Shown here: one piece after another, positions 1 to 5,913 of the stretch
Numbering within the stretch: position 1 is the stretch's first letter
Layout: the number at the start of each line of letters is the position of its first letter
DNA from: Candidatus Omnitrophota bacterium
GTDB taxonomy: Bacteria > Omnitrophota > Gorgyraeia > Zapsychrales > Zapsychraceae
DNA: 15,865 bases
Assembly: GCA_029567025.1 (NCBI GenBank)
Contig: JAKQLT010000197.1
Location: 1-15,865 of the forward strand
Reading direction: 5' to 3'
Translations under genes and position numbers: made by a program
The notes under the pieces: model-generated
Seen by the model: the letters and a program-made list of their open reading frames with translations, nothing else
The model's database searches: none
Told to the model about the DNA's origin: nothing

Positions 1-92
1 TGAGGTCATGGGACTTTGCGGTTTTTTATATATAGAGCCTTAAAAACAACTGGCGTAAGCCCGTGGATGGAAACGTTTGGTTTTGTTGTGTA

Positions 93-161
93 TTGTCATT
101 CCTGCGTAGGCAGGAATCTCTTTCTAAGAGTGAGATTCCGGGACTTCGCCCGGAATGACAA
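93..161. repeat. REP/BIME-like pair of inverted palindromic units
   Basis: Two copies of one short unit sit head to head. The left unit (93-120) reads TTGTCATTCC, a TGC/GCA stem with a GTAG loop, then GGAATCTC. The right unit (132-161, read on the minus strand) reads TTGTCATTCC, a GGG/CCC stem, then GGAATCTC. The outer 10 and inner 8 bases are identical between units, while the stem centres differ on both sides so that pairing is kept. The spacer adds a small CTCTT/AAGAG hairpin (118-130). Whole-element folding (93-102 with 152-161, 113-120 with 132-139) is also possible. This architecture resembles intergenic REP/BIME elements spread by Y1 (RAYT) transposases; no transposase is in the window. 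Belonging to a dispersed genomic family is inference. Confidence 0.75.
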
Positions 162-280
162 AGTCCCTAAGGGCGTGGAAATCTTTTAGGTCGAAATAAT
201 TCCGCGTAAGCGCAGATAAGTTAGCATAATATTTACAAAAAAAATAAAGCGCGATGTTTTTAAAGAACGAAAAAATACTT

Positions 281-309
281 TTGCAGGATGATTAAAAATC
301 GTTTAGAAT
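281..309 (+). promoter_or_regulatory. Candidate sigma-70 promoter of the pilin-leuA cluster
   Basis: A -35 TTGCAG (281-286, three of six consensus bases) and a -10 TAGAAT (304-309, five of six) are separated by exactly 17 bp. The stretch just upstream (about 256-280) is rich in A and T, as in UP elements. The predicted start point is A316, giving a leader of about 53 nt before the pilin ATG. The -35 is weak, so the call is moderate. Confidence 0.5.
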
Positions 310-326
310 TGAGACATTGTTTCAAT
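308..326. promoter_or_regulatory. 19-bp operator-like palindrome over the predicted start point
   Basis: The sequence ATTGAGACATTGTTTCAAT is a palindrome centred on T317, with nine-base arms that match except for one G/T position. It overlaps the last bases of the -10 and covers the predicted transcription start at A316, a classic repressor-operator placement. I recognise no specific regulator for it: it does not match Fur, CRP or LexA consensus sites. Its length and symmetry fit a dimeric helix-turn-helix protein, which is inference. Confidence 0.45.
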
Positions 327-368
327 TATTTTTGCAGTAGGGATCTTTGAATAAGAGGGGATAATAAA

Positions 369-866
369 ATGAAAAGACAAGGGTTTACGATATTAGAAAT
401 ATTGGTGGTTTTGGCTGTTTTGGCCATATTGATTGGCATTGCTGTTCCTCGGATTAAAGGAATGCAGGAGCAGGCGAATATTACAAAAGCCAAGTCTGAA
501 TTAAAGACCATTCAATTAGCTGTTGAATCTTATCGAATGAATCATGGGAGTTATCCAGAAAAATCAGGTGATAATTGTACTAAATTAACCGAAACTCTTT
601 TGATAAAAGAAAGCCCGCAGATTGTTCCTGGTATCATGTATGATCCATTTGGCGCAACAGTTACTTCAGAATATTTTTATATGATTTCTGTCGATACTAA
701 TTATTATGTGATTGGATCTCTCGGCACATCGGGAAAAAAGGTGGAAGATGCTCTTGATGTGTTTTTACTGATGGGGACGGGAGGATGTTTTGTTCAAGAA
801 GCCTTGGATTTGATTGCCGCGGGAATGATTGTTGTGACCAATGGGAGCGGAACATTATGTGAATAA
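369..866 (+). CDS. Type IV pilin / GspG-like pseudopilin
   Basis: A 165-aa secreted pilus subunit. The type III signal peptide is clear: a 5-residue basic leader MKRQG, cleavage before F6, then FTILE with the glutamate at mature position 5, followed by a hydrophobic helix to about residue 27. The rest of the N-terminal helix runs to about residue 58. A GspG-like central part has SYP (61-63), DPFG (92-95) and paired tyrosine strands. The last 40 or so residues, with cysteines 140 and 164 (another is at 70), do not match the usual short GspG end, and the calcium-loop Asp pattern is not obvious. SD AGAGGGG lies 8 nt before the ATG. A prepilin peptidase gene lies 2.5 kb downstream and could process it. 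Major pilin, minor pilin and T2SS pseudopilin cannot be separated here. Confidence 0.85.
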   Translation: MKRQGFTILEILVVLAVLAILIGIAVPRIKGMQEQANITKAKSELKTIQLAVESYRMNHGSYPEKSGDNCTKLTETLLIKESPQIVPGIMYDPFGATVTSEYFYMISVDTNYYVIGSLGTSGKKVEDALDVFLLMGTGGCFVQEALDLIAAGMIVVTNGSGTLCE

Positions 867-909
867 TTTTTTAAAAAACAAATAATAATATTCATTTTGG
901 AGAAATATT

Positions 910-2427
910 ATGAAACCTGAGAATAAAGTTTTAATTTTTGACACCACCTTGCGCGATGGGGAACAAGCCCCTGGTGCGAGCATGAATGAGAAAGAAAAGT
1001 TGGAAATCGCTTATGCGTTAGATCGTATGGGCGTGGATATTATCGAAGCAGGATTTCCTGTTATTTCGGAAGGAGATTTTCATGGCGTAGAAATGGTCGC
1101 GAAGAATGTAAAGAATTCTATCGTGTGCGGATTAGCGCGTTCGATTAAGAAAGATATTGACGCCGCGCATCAATCTTTAAAATCCGCGAAAAACCCGCGC
1201 ATTCATGTGTTCTTAGCGACATCAAAAATTCATATGGAACATAAATTGCGAAAGAGTAAGGAAGAAATTATCCAAATGGCGATAGATGCTGTTAAATATG
1301 CAAAGTCAAAAGTCTCTGATGTTGAGTTCTCGCCGGAAGATGCCTCGCGCTCGGAACGAGATTTTTTATTTAAGGTTTTGGAAGAAGTCATTAAGGCAGG
1401 CGCCAGGACTGTTAATATTCCGGATACGGTTGGATATACCATGCCGGAATTATATGGCGATTTGATAGCGTCGATTAAAAATAATGTGCCCAATATTCAT
1501 AAGGCAGTTATTTCGGTTCATTGCCATAATGATTTAGGCTTGGCGGTTGCTAATTCTTTAGCTGCCATCAAACATGGCGCGCGTCAAGTGGAGTGTACTA
1601 TTAATGGCGTTGGGGAACGCGCGGGAAATGCTTCGATGGAAGAAATTGTTATGGCCTTAAAAACGCGTTCCGATTATTTTGGTTGTTCGACGGGAATTAA
1701 GACAAAAGAAATCTGCCGCACCTCACGATTGGTGAGTAAATATACCGGATTTGTCGTGGCTCCGAATAAAGCGATCGTCGGACATAATGCGTTTCGTCAT
1801 GAGTCGGGTATTCATCAAGATGGCGTTTTAAAAGAACCCACCACTTATGAAATTATGCGTCCGGAAGATGTGGGTTTTATGGAAACCGGATTGGTGTTAG
1901 GAAAACATTCGGGCCGGCATGCTTTTAAGGAGCGATTAAAATTATTAGGCGTTCAAATAAAAGATGAGGAATTGGATAAAGCCTTTATCCGTTTTAAAAG
2001 TGTGGCGGATAAAAAGAAACAAGTTTTTGATGAGGATTTATTAGCTATCGTCGAGGATGAGGTTAAGGTCTTTCAAAAAGTATGGACTTTAGAAAGCTTA
2101 AAGGCGGAAATTGGAACGGATATCGCACCTCAAGTCCATGTGGAATTAAAGTTTAAAGGAAAAACGTTTAAGAAAACATCCACTGGCGATGGCCCGGTGG
2201 ATGCCTGCTATAAAGCCATTGATGATATTACGAAAATGAAAGGGGAGTTGTTAGATTATTCCATTCAATCCGTCACGCAAGGAAAAGATGCTTTAGGCGA
2301 AGTGACGGTAAAAGTTGCGATAGACGGAAAAAATATTATCGCGCATGGCGCGAGCACGGATATTTTAGAAGCGTCTGCTAAGGCCTATATTAATGCGGTT
2401 AATAAAGTCATTTCCCAGAAAAAATAA
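910..2427 (+). CDS. leuA: 2-isopropylmalate synthase
   Basis: Condenses acetyl-CoA with 2-oxoisovalerate to give 2-isopropylmalate, the committed step of leucine synthesis, in the cytoplasm. The 505-aa length fits the long LeuA form. An N-terminal TIM barrel carries the DTTLRDGEQAPG signature (11-22) and the metal-binding HCHNDLG motif (204-210). It is followed by GVGERAGNAS (233-242), ESGIHQDG (298-305) and GKHSGRHAF (331-339). The C-terminal part, from about 390, fits the LeuA allosteric dimer domain that binds leucine, with GDGPVDA at 426-432. SD GGAG is 7 nt before the ATG. The gene starts 43 nt after the pilin and is probably co-transcribed with it. The related enzymes citramalate synthase and homocitrate synthase are possible in principle, but overall motifs and length favour LeuA. 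No other leucine-pathway gene is in the window. Confidence 0.95.
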   Translation: MKPENKVLIFDTTLRDGEQAPGASMNEKEKLEIAYALDRMGVDIIEAGFPVISEGDFHGVEMVAKNVKNSIVCGLARSIKKDIDAAHQSLKSAKNPRIHVFLATSKIHMEHKLRKSKEEIIQMAIDAVKYAKSKVSDVEFSPEDASRSERDFLFKVLEEVIKAGARTVNIPDTVGYTMPELYGDLIASIKNNVPNIHKAVISVHCHNDLGLAVANSLAAIKHGARQVECTINGVGERAGNASMEEIVMALKTRSDYFGCSTGIKTKEICRTSRLVSKYTGFVVAPNKAIVGHNAFRHESGIHQDGVLKEPTTYEIMRPEDVGFMETGLVLGKHSGRHAFKERLKLLGVQIKDEELDKAFIRFKSVADKKKQVFDEDLLAIVEDEVKVFQKVWTLESLKAEIGTDIAPQVHVELKFKGKTFKKTSTGDGPVDACYKAIDDITKMKGELLDYSIQSVTQGKDALGEVTVKVAIDGKNIIAHGASTDILEASAKAYINAVNKVISQKK

Positions 2428-2454
2428 TTTTACTAACTTCGGAGGTTGGTAAAG
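2428..2454 (+). promoter_or_regulatory. Stem-loop in the leuA-aroE junction with GGAGG at its loop
   Basis: Immediately after the leuA stop, bases 2429-2437 pair with 2445-2453: nine pairs including one G-U, with a possible tenth G-U at 2428/2454. The loop is TTCGGAG. The only strong SD-like GGAGG (2441-2445) lies across the loop and the first base of the 3' arm. A broken T-rich run (TATTTTGTTT) follows, so a weak terminator or attenuator is possible, as is a role in aroE translation. Function is inference. Confidence 0.4.
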
Positions 2455-2469
2455 GGTATTTTGTTTATT

Positions 2470-3333
2470 ATGGCTCAAAAATCAATTTATGGTCTTGTCG
2501 GTTATCCTCTCGGGCATAGTTTGTCTCCTTTAATGCATAATGCCGCGTTTAAGGCTTTGAAATTGGATGCGCGATATGATCTTTTTTCTTTGAAAGAAGA
2601 AGAGTTGGATGCTTTTTTTCAAGATCTTAAAGAAGAAGAAAGTCCTATCTTTGGCCTTAATGTAACCGTGCCTTATAAAGAAAAAGTGTTGAAATATTTA
2701 GACAGTCAAGCGCCGTTTGCGCAAAAAGTTGGCGCTGTCAATACCATTGTTATTTCAGAGAAAAGAAAATTAATCGGCCATAATACCGACGGGCCAGGAT
2801 TTCTGACGCATTTGACCGAATTAGGCGTTAATCCGCAAAATAAAAATATTTTTATTTTAGGCGCCGGAGGTGCCGCCCGCGCGGTAATAAGTGTTTTGTG
2901 TCTTATTCCTGAAAGACCAAAGTCAATAAAAATTTATGATGTGGATCAATCTAAAGCGAAACAGTTAATCGCGGATCTTTCCCAAAGAATGGATAGCAGT
3001 CTTATTAAGATTGTAGATGGCATTTTTGACTCTGATATGTGTATGACAGATTTTTTGATCAATGCAACGCCCATAGGTTTAAAAGATTCTGATCCGGTTC
3101 TGATAGACGAGAAATTTTTTAACAAAAATATGTTTGTCTATGACCTGATTTATAATCCGTTTGAGACTAAACTTTTAAAACAAGCGAAAGAAAAAGGCGC
3201 GAAAGCGTCTAATGGTTTGGGCATGCTCTATTATCAAGGCGTTTTAGCTTTTCAACATTGGGCTGGCGTCGATTTAGAAGAAAATATAAAGAACCAAATG
3301 CGCCAAGCTCTTGAAGGAGGATTAAAAAAATAA
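2470..3333 (+). CDS. aroE: Shikimate dehydrogenase
   Basis: Reduces 3-dehydroshikimate to shikimate in the chorismate pathway (cytoplasm). With the ATG at 2470 it is 287 aa, a normal length. The substrate domain shows GYPLGHSLSP (11-20, shikimate-binding serines 17 and 19), VTVPYK (65-70, catalytic Lys70) and NTDG (105-108, catalytic Asp107). The Rossmann half has GAGGAARA (131-138), NATPIG (198-203) and YYQG (254-257). The usual NADP-binding NRT-type motif after the second strand is replaced by IYDVDQ (155-160), suggesting NAD use. The start is uncertain. An in-frame TTG at 2446 directly abuts GGAGG and has no spacing. A TTG at 2461 sits 5 nt after AAGG (2452-2455), and ATG 2470 sits 14 nt after it. 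ATG 2470 fits the family N-terminus best. The stop overlaps the next ATG (TAATG). Confidence 0.93.
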   Translation: MAQKSIYGLVGYPLGHSLSPLMHNAAFKALKLDARYDLFSLKEEELDAFFQDLKEEESPIFGLNVTVPYKEKVLKYLDSQAPFAQKVGAVNTIVISEKRKLIGHNTDGPGFLTHLTELGVNPQNKNIFILGAGGAARAVISVLCLIPERPKSIKIYDVDQSKAKQLIADLSQRMDSSLIKIVDGIFDSDMCMTDFLINATPIGLKDSDPVLIDEKFFNKNMFVYDLIYNPFETKLLKQAKEKGAKASNGLGMLYYQGVLAFQHWAGVDLEENIKNQMRQALEGGLKK

Positions 3334-4145
3334 TGGAAAATATTTTTGGCGTTTTTATGTTTATCTTAGGGCTTATCGTCGGAAGTTTTTTAAATGTCTG
3401 TATTGTGCGGATGCCTAAGGAAAAATCTGTTGTTTTCCCCGCGTCCCATTGTCCGAAATGTTTAAAACCGATTGATTGGTTTGATAATATTCCTTTGTTG
3501 AGTTATGTATTGTTACGTGGACGTTGTCGTTTTTGTCATGAAAAAATTTCAGCGCGTTATTTTTTAGTTGAGCTTATTACAGGATTAACTTTTTTAGGTT
3601 TTTATCTTTATTTTGGATTCAACCGCCTTCTTATCCCGTATTTATTTATGATAAGCGGATTTATCGTCGCGACTTTTGTTGATTTTGAGCATCGTATTAT
3701 TCCCGATGAAATTAGTGTCGGAGGAATGTGCGCGGGGCTTATTTTTAGTTTATTTATGCCAGAGCTTCATGGCGTTTCAGTTATCGGAAAAAATATATTT
3801 TTAGCGCATCTGCATTCTTTAGGGCTGTCTTTACTTGGCGTTTTTATAGGCGGCGGCTGTATTTACGCTATGGGCGTCTTAGGCGATTTTCTTTTTAAGA
3901 AAGAATCCATGGGCGGAGGCGATGTGAAATTGCTAGCGATGATCGGCGCGTTTTTAGGCTGGCAATTAGCAATTTTGACATTTTTTGTTGCACCATTTTT
4001 TGGCGCTGTTTTTGGCCTGATTGAAAAAATTCGCACCAATGATAATGCCATTCCTTATGGCCCGTTTTTAGTTTTAGGCGCGCTGATCAGCATGTTTTAT
4101 GGTGATAAGATTATTGCTATGATTTTAAGAGGATATGGATTGTAA
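3333..4145 (+). CDS. pilD: Type IV prepilin peptidase / N-methyltransferase
   Basis: A polytopic inner-membrane aspartyl protease that removes the basic leader of type IV pilins and T2SS pseudopilins; the full-length form also N-methylates the new N-terminus. At 270 aa it has both halves. The N-terminal cytoplasmic domain has the two zinc CxxC pairs (C40/C43 and C65/C68). The peptidase half has the first catalytic aspartate in VDFEHRIIPD (D117) and the second in the GxGD motif GGGD (D197). About seven to eight hydrophobic segments are visible. SD AAGGAGG (3314-3320) lies inside the end of aroE, 12 nt before the ATG, and the overlap TAATG suggests translational coupling. The pilin at the head of the cluster is a likely substrate. 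It ends the first cluster, ahead of a strong promoter. Confidence 0.95.
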   Translation: MENIFGVFMFILGLIVGSFLNVCIVRMPKEKSVVFPASHCPKCLKPIDWFDNIPLLSYVLLRGRCRFCHEKISARYFLVELITGLTFLGFYLYFGFNRLLIPYLFMISGFIVATFVDFEHRIIPDEISVGGMCAGLIFSLFMPELHGVSVIGKNIFLAHLHSLGLSLLGVFIGGGCIYAMGVLGDFLFKKESMGGGDVKLLAMIGAFLGWQLAILTFFVAPFFGAVFGLIEKIRTNDNAIPYGPFLVLGALISMFYGDKIIAMILRGYGL

Positions 4146-4146
4146 C

Positions 4147-4166
4147 AATTAATATATATATTAATT
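4147..4166. repeat. Perfect 20-bp AT-only palindrome after pilD
   Basis: AATTAATATATATATTAATT is a perfect palindrome starting 1 nt past the pilD stop. A further AT-only run reaches 4176. It lies 16 bp upstream of the TTGACA -35 of the aroK promoter, so it could act as, or extend, an UP element. It could also form a weak 3' hairpin for the upstream transcript. There is no GC in the stem and no clean T-run, so it is a poor intrinsic terminator. Confidence 0.55.
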
Positions 4167-4182
4167 ATATATATTTGTCTGA

Positions 4183-4212
4183 TTGACAGTGGTTATCTGC
4201 CTGTGTTAAAAT
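4183..4212 (+). promoter_or_regulatory. Strong extended -10 sigma-70 promoter for the aroK operon
   Basis: A perfect -35 TTGACA (4183-4188) is followed after 18 bp by -10 TAAAAT (4207-4212, five of six), with the extended -10 TG at 4204-4205. AT-only DNA lies upstream at 4147-4176. The predicted start is A4219, just after a run of six C, giving a 33-nt leader. This is the clearest promoter in the window and probably drives aroK and everything downstream of it. Confidence 0.75.
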
Positions 4213-4251
4213 CCCCCCACAATATAAATAATCAATAATTTTTATTTTTTT

Positions 4252-4764
4252 ATGATTAAGCAGATGAACATTGCTATTATTGGGTTTATGGGGGCTGGGA
4301 AGTCTTTGATTTCCAAGCTTTTAGCGCAATTGCTTAATAGAAAAAGAATCTCGCTGGATGATTTAATCGAACAAAAAGAAGGCAGAGCCATTTCAGATAT
4401 TTTTAAAGATTTTGGCGAACCGTATTTTCGTAAAATTGAGTCTCAAATTGTTGAAGAAATTTCGCAACAAAAGAATTTGATTATTGATTGCGGTGGCGGC
4501 GTTGTCATTAATCCTGAAAATATAGAAAATTTAAAGAAAAAAGGTGTTTTGGTTTATCTTTCTGCTTCGCCGGAAATTATTTATAAGCGTATAAAACAAG
4601 AAACGCATCGTCCGTTATTGCAGACTGATAATCCACAAGAGAAAATTAAAGAACTTTTAAACGCGCGCCAATCGTTTTATCAGAAAGCGGATTTCACAAT
4701 AGATACGGATCAAAAAACGCCAGAAGAAATTTGTCAGGAAATTATAAGGTTTTTAAAACAATGA
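4252..4764 (+). CDS. aroK: Shikimate kinase
   Basis: Phosphorylates shikimate at the 3-hydroxyl using ATP, two steps before chorismate-forming synthase. The 170-aa NMP-kinase fold is complete. The Walker A GFMGAGKS spans 11-18. A shikimate-binding segment SLDDLIE (34-40) has D36 in the binding position, and R60 is in FRKIE. The CGGGVV motif covers 80-85, and R120 in HRPLL is in the lid. The first Asp of the usual DxD, which helps position magnesium, is serine (S34). No SD precedes the ATG at 4252; the leader ends in a T-run. A second ATG (4264) gives MNIAIIGFMG, closer to the family N-terminus, and may be the true start. The stop overlaps dprA as ATGA. aroE, two genes upstream, supplies its substrate. 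Confidence 0.93.
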   Translation: MIKQMNIAIIGFMGAGKSLISKLLAQLLNRKRISLDDLIEQKEGRAISDIFKDFGEPYFRKIESQIVEEISQQKNLIIDCGGGVVINPENIENLKKKGVLVYLSASPEIIYKRIKQETHRPLLQTDNPQEKIKELLNARQSFYQKADFTIDTDQKTPEEICQEIIRFLKQ

Positions 4765-5879
4765 TAGAAAAAGAAGCTTTAATAATTTTAAATGCCATTA
4801 GCGGGCTTGGAAATAGCCGTATAAAATCGCTTATAGAATTTTTTGGCTCTGCGTTAAATGTTTTAGACGCGGCTGAAACAAAATTATGCGATTCGCAAAT
4901 TCTTCCTGCGGATGTCATAAAAAATATTTTACAATTTAAGAAAGATGAGTTTTTGAAAAAAGAATATCAGTTGATGGCGCGTGAAGGCGTTGAAGTTTTA
5001 TCGTATTTAGATGAGAGCTATCCCCAAGATTTAAAACAAATTCCTGATTTTCCGGTTGTTCTTTATGTGAAAGGAGCATTGCCTGAAAATCTAAAACTTT
5101 CTATAGGAATCGTGGGTTCCCGTCAAGCTTCTTTATATGGATTATCTATTGCGGAAAAGTTTGCGGTAAGTTTTGCGGAATTAGGTATTACGGTTGTTTC
5201 AGGTATGGCGCGCGGGATTGATACTGCGGCGCATAAAGGCATATTAAAAGCTAAAGGCGCCACAGTGGCTGTTTTAGGAAGCGGACTTAAACATATTTAT
5301 CCGCCAGAAAATAAAGATCTTTTTAAGAAAATCTCTCAACAAGGTGCGGTTTTATCAGAATTTTCTATGGATACAGAACCGTTTCCCTATAATTTCCCGA
5401 GACGTAATAGAATTATTAGCGGATTATCTTTAGGAGTTGTTGTCATTGAAGCAGGCCTTAAAAGTGGCGCTCTTATTACGGCGAGTTGTGCGTTAGAACA
5501 GGGAAAAGAAGTTTATGCGGTTCCTGGAAAAATTGACAGTCCGTCATCGGTCGGCGTTAATAATCTTATTAAACAAGGCGCAAAGTTGGTGACATCAGTT
5601 GAAGATATTTTAGAGGATTTGCAAGTGCCATTAACACAATCGTTGGAAGATGGGAAAACAAGGGAAAATATCTTGCCCGAGAAGAAGAAAAATGCGGGGC
5701 CTTTGACCATAGAAGAAAAGGCGGTTTATGACTGTCTGACGGCTGAAGGTGTTCATATTGATGAAATTGTTTCAAAAAGCGGTTTAAGTTCGTCTCAAAC
5801 GACCGTTATTTTAATGAAATTAGAATTAAAACGATTGATCAAACAATCAGCTGGAAAATTTTTTAGCAAAAACGAGTAA
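4761..5879 (+). CDS. dprA: DNA-processing protein DprA (Smf)
   Basis: In transformable bacteria DprA binds incoming single-stranded DNA, protects it and loads RecA. From the ATG at 4761, which overlaps the aroK stop as ATGA, it is 372 aa; an in-frame non-ATG start 30 nt upstream would reach into aroK and is unlikely. Three regions are seen. First, an N-terminal SAM/HhH-like segment holds GLGNSRIKSL (15-24). Second, the Rossmann-fold core has GIVGSRQAS (116-124), SGMARGID (147-154), GSGLKHIYPPEN (173-184), FPRRNRIISGLS (212-223), SGALITA (235-241) and VPG (254-256). Third, a C-terminal winged-helix DML1-like domain runs from about 314 to 368. DprA is also widespread in bacteria not known to be competent, so the gene alone does not prove transformation; the pilin and prepilin peptidase nearby make it more plausible. 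Confidence 0.95.
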   Translation: MIEKEALIILNAISGLGNSRIKSLIEFFGSALNVLDAAETKLCDSQILPADVIKNILQFKKDEFLKKEYQLMAREGVEVLSYLDESYPQDLKQIPDFPVVLYVKGALPENLKLSIGIVGSRQASLYGLSIAEKFAVSFAELGITVVSGMARGIDTAAHKGILKAKGATVAVLGSGLKHIYPPENKDLFKKISQQGAVLSEFSMDTEPFPYNFPRRNRIISGLSLGVVVIEAGLKSGALITASCALEQGKEVYAVPGKIDSPSSVGVNNLIKQGAKLVTSVEDILEDLQVPLTQSLEDGKTRENILPEKKKNAGPLTIEEKAVYDCLTAEGVHIDEIVSKSGLSSSQTTVILMKLELKRLIKQSAGKFFSKNE

Positions 5880-5913
5880 AGTTTTTTAACATTCAACAAG
5901 AATAGGAATCATC

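Larger units (their letters stand above)
1..368. other. Non-coding leader region upstream of the pilin gene
   Basis: No convincing gene lies in these 368 bases. All three forward frames stop within the first 43 bases, so at most the last dozen codons of an upstream gene could be present and nothing identifies it. The region holds a REP-like inverted pair (93-161), an A-rich stretch (about 226-280), a candidate promoter (281-309) and a palindrome (308-326). Two tiny hairpins with GTAA loops occur at 52-61 and 203-212. No T-run follows the large palindrome on either strand, so it does not look like an intrinsic terminator. Confidence 0.7.

Noticed and set aside
1..43. Possible 3' end of an upstream gene in forward frame 2 or 3
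   Set aside because: Only 10 to 13 codons are visible before a stop in either frame and nothing identifies a product or even the frame.
93..161. Intrinsic terminator for an upstream gene
   Set aside because: The palindrome is strong but no T-run follows it on either strand; the two-unit structure fits a REP-like repeat better.
867..909. Terminator between the pilin and leuA
   Set aside because: Only short A/T pairing (TTTTTT with AAAAAA) is present, without a GC stem; read-through to leuA is more likely.
2446..2469. Longer aroE N-terminus starting at TTG 2446
   Set aside because: The TTG directly abuts GGAGG with no spacing, and the added residues precede the normal family N-terminus.
4731..4760. 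DprA start 30 nt upstream inside aroK
   Set aside because: ATG 4761 with an ATGA overlap and AAGG 11 nt upstream is a better start; the extra residues have no family counterpart.
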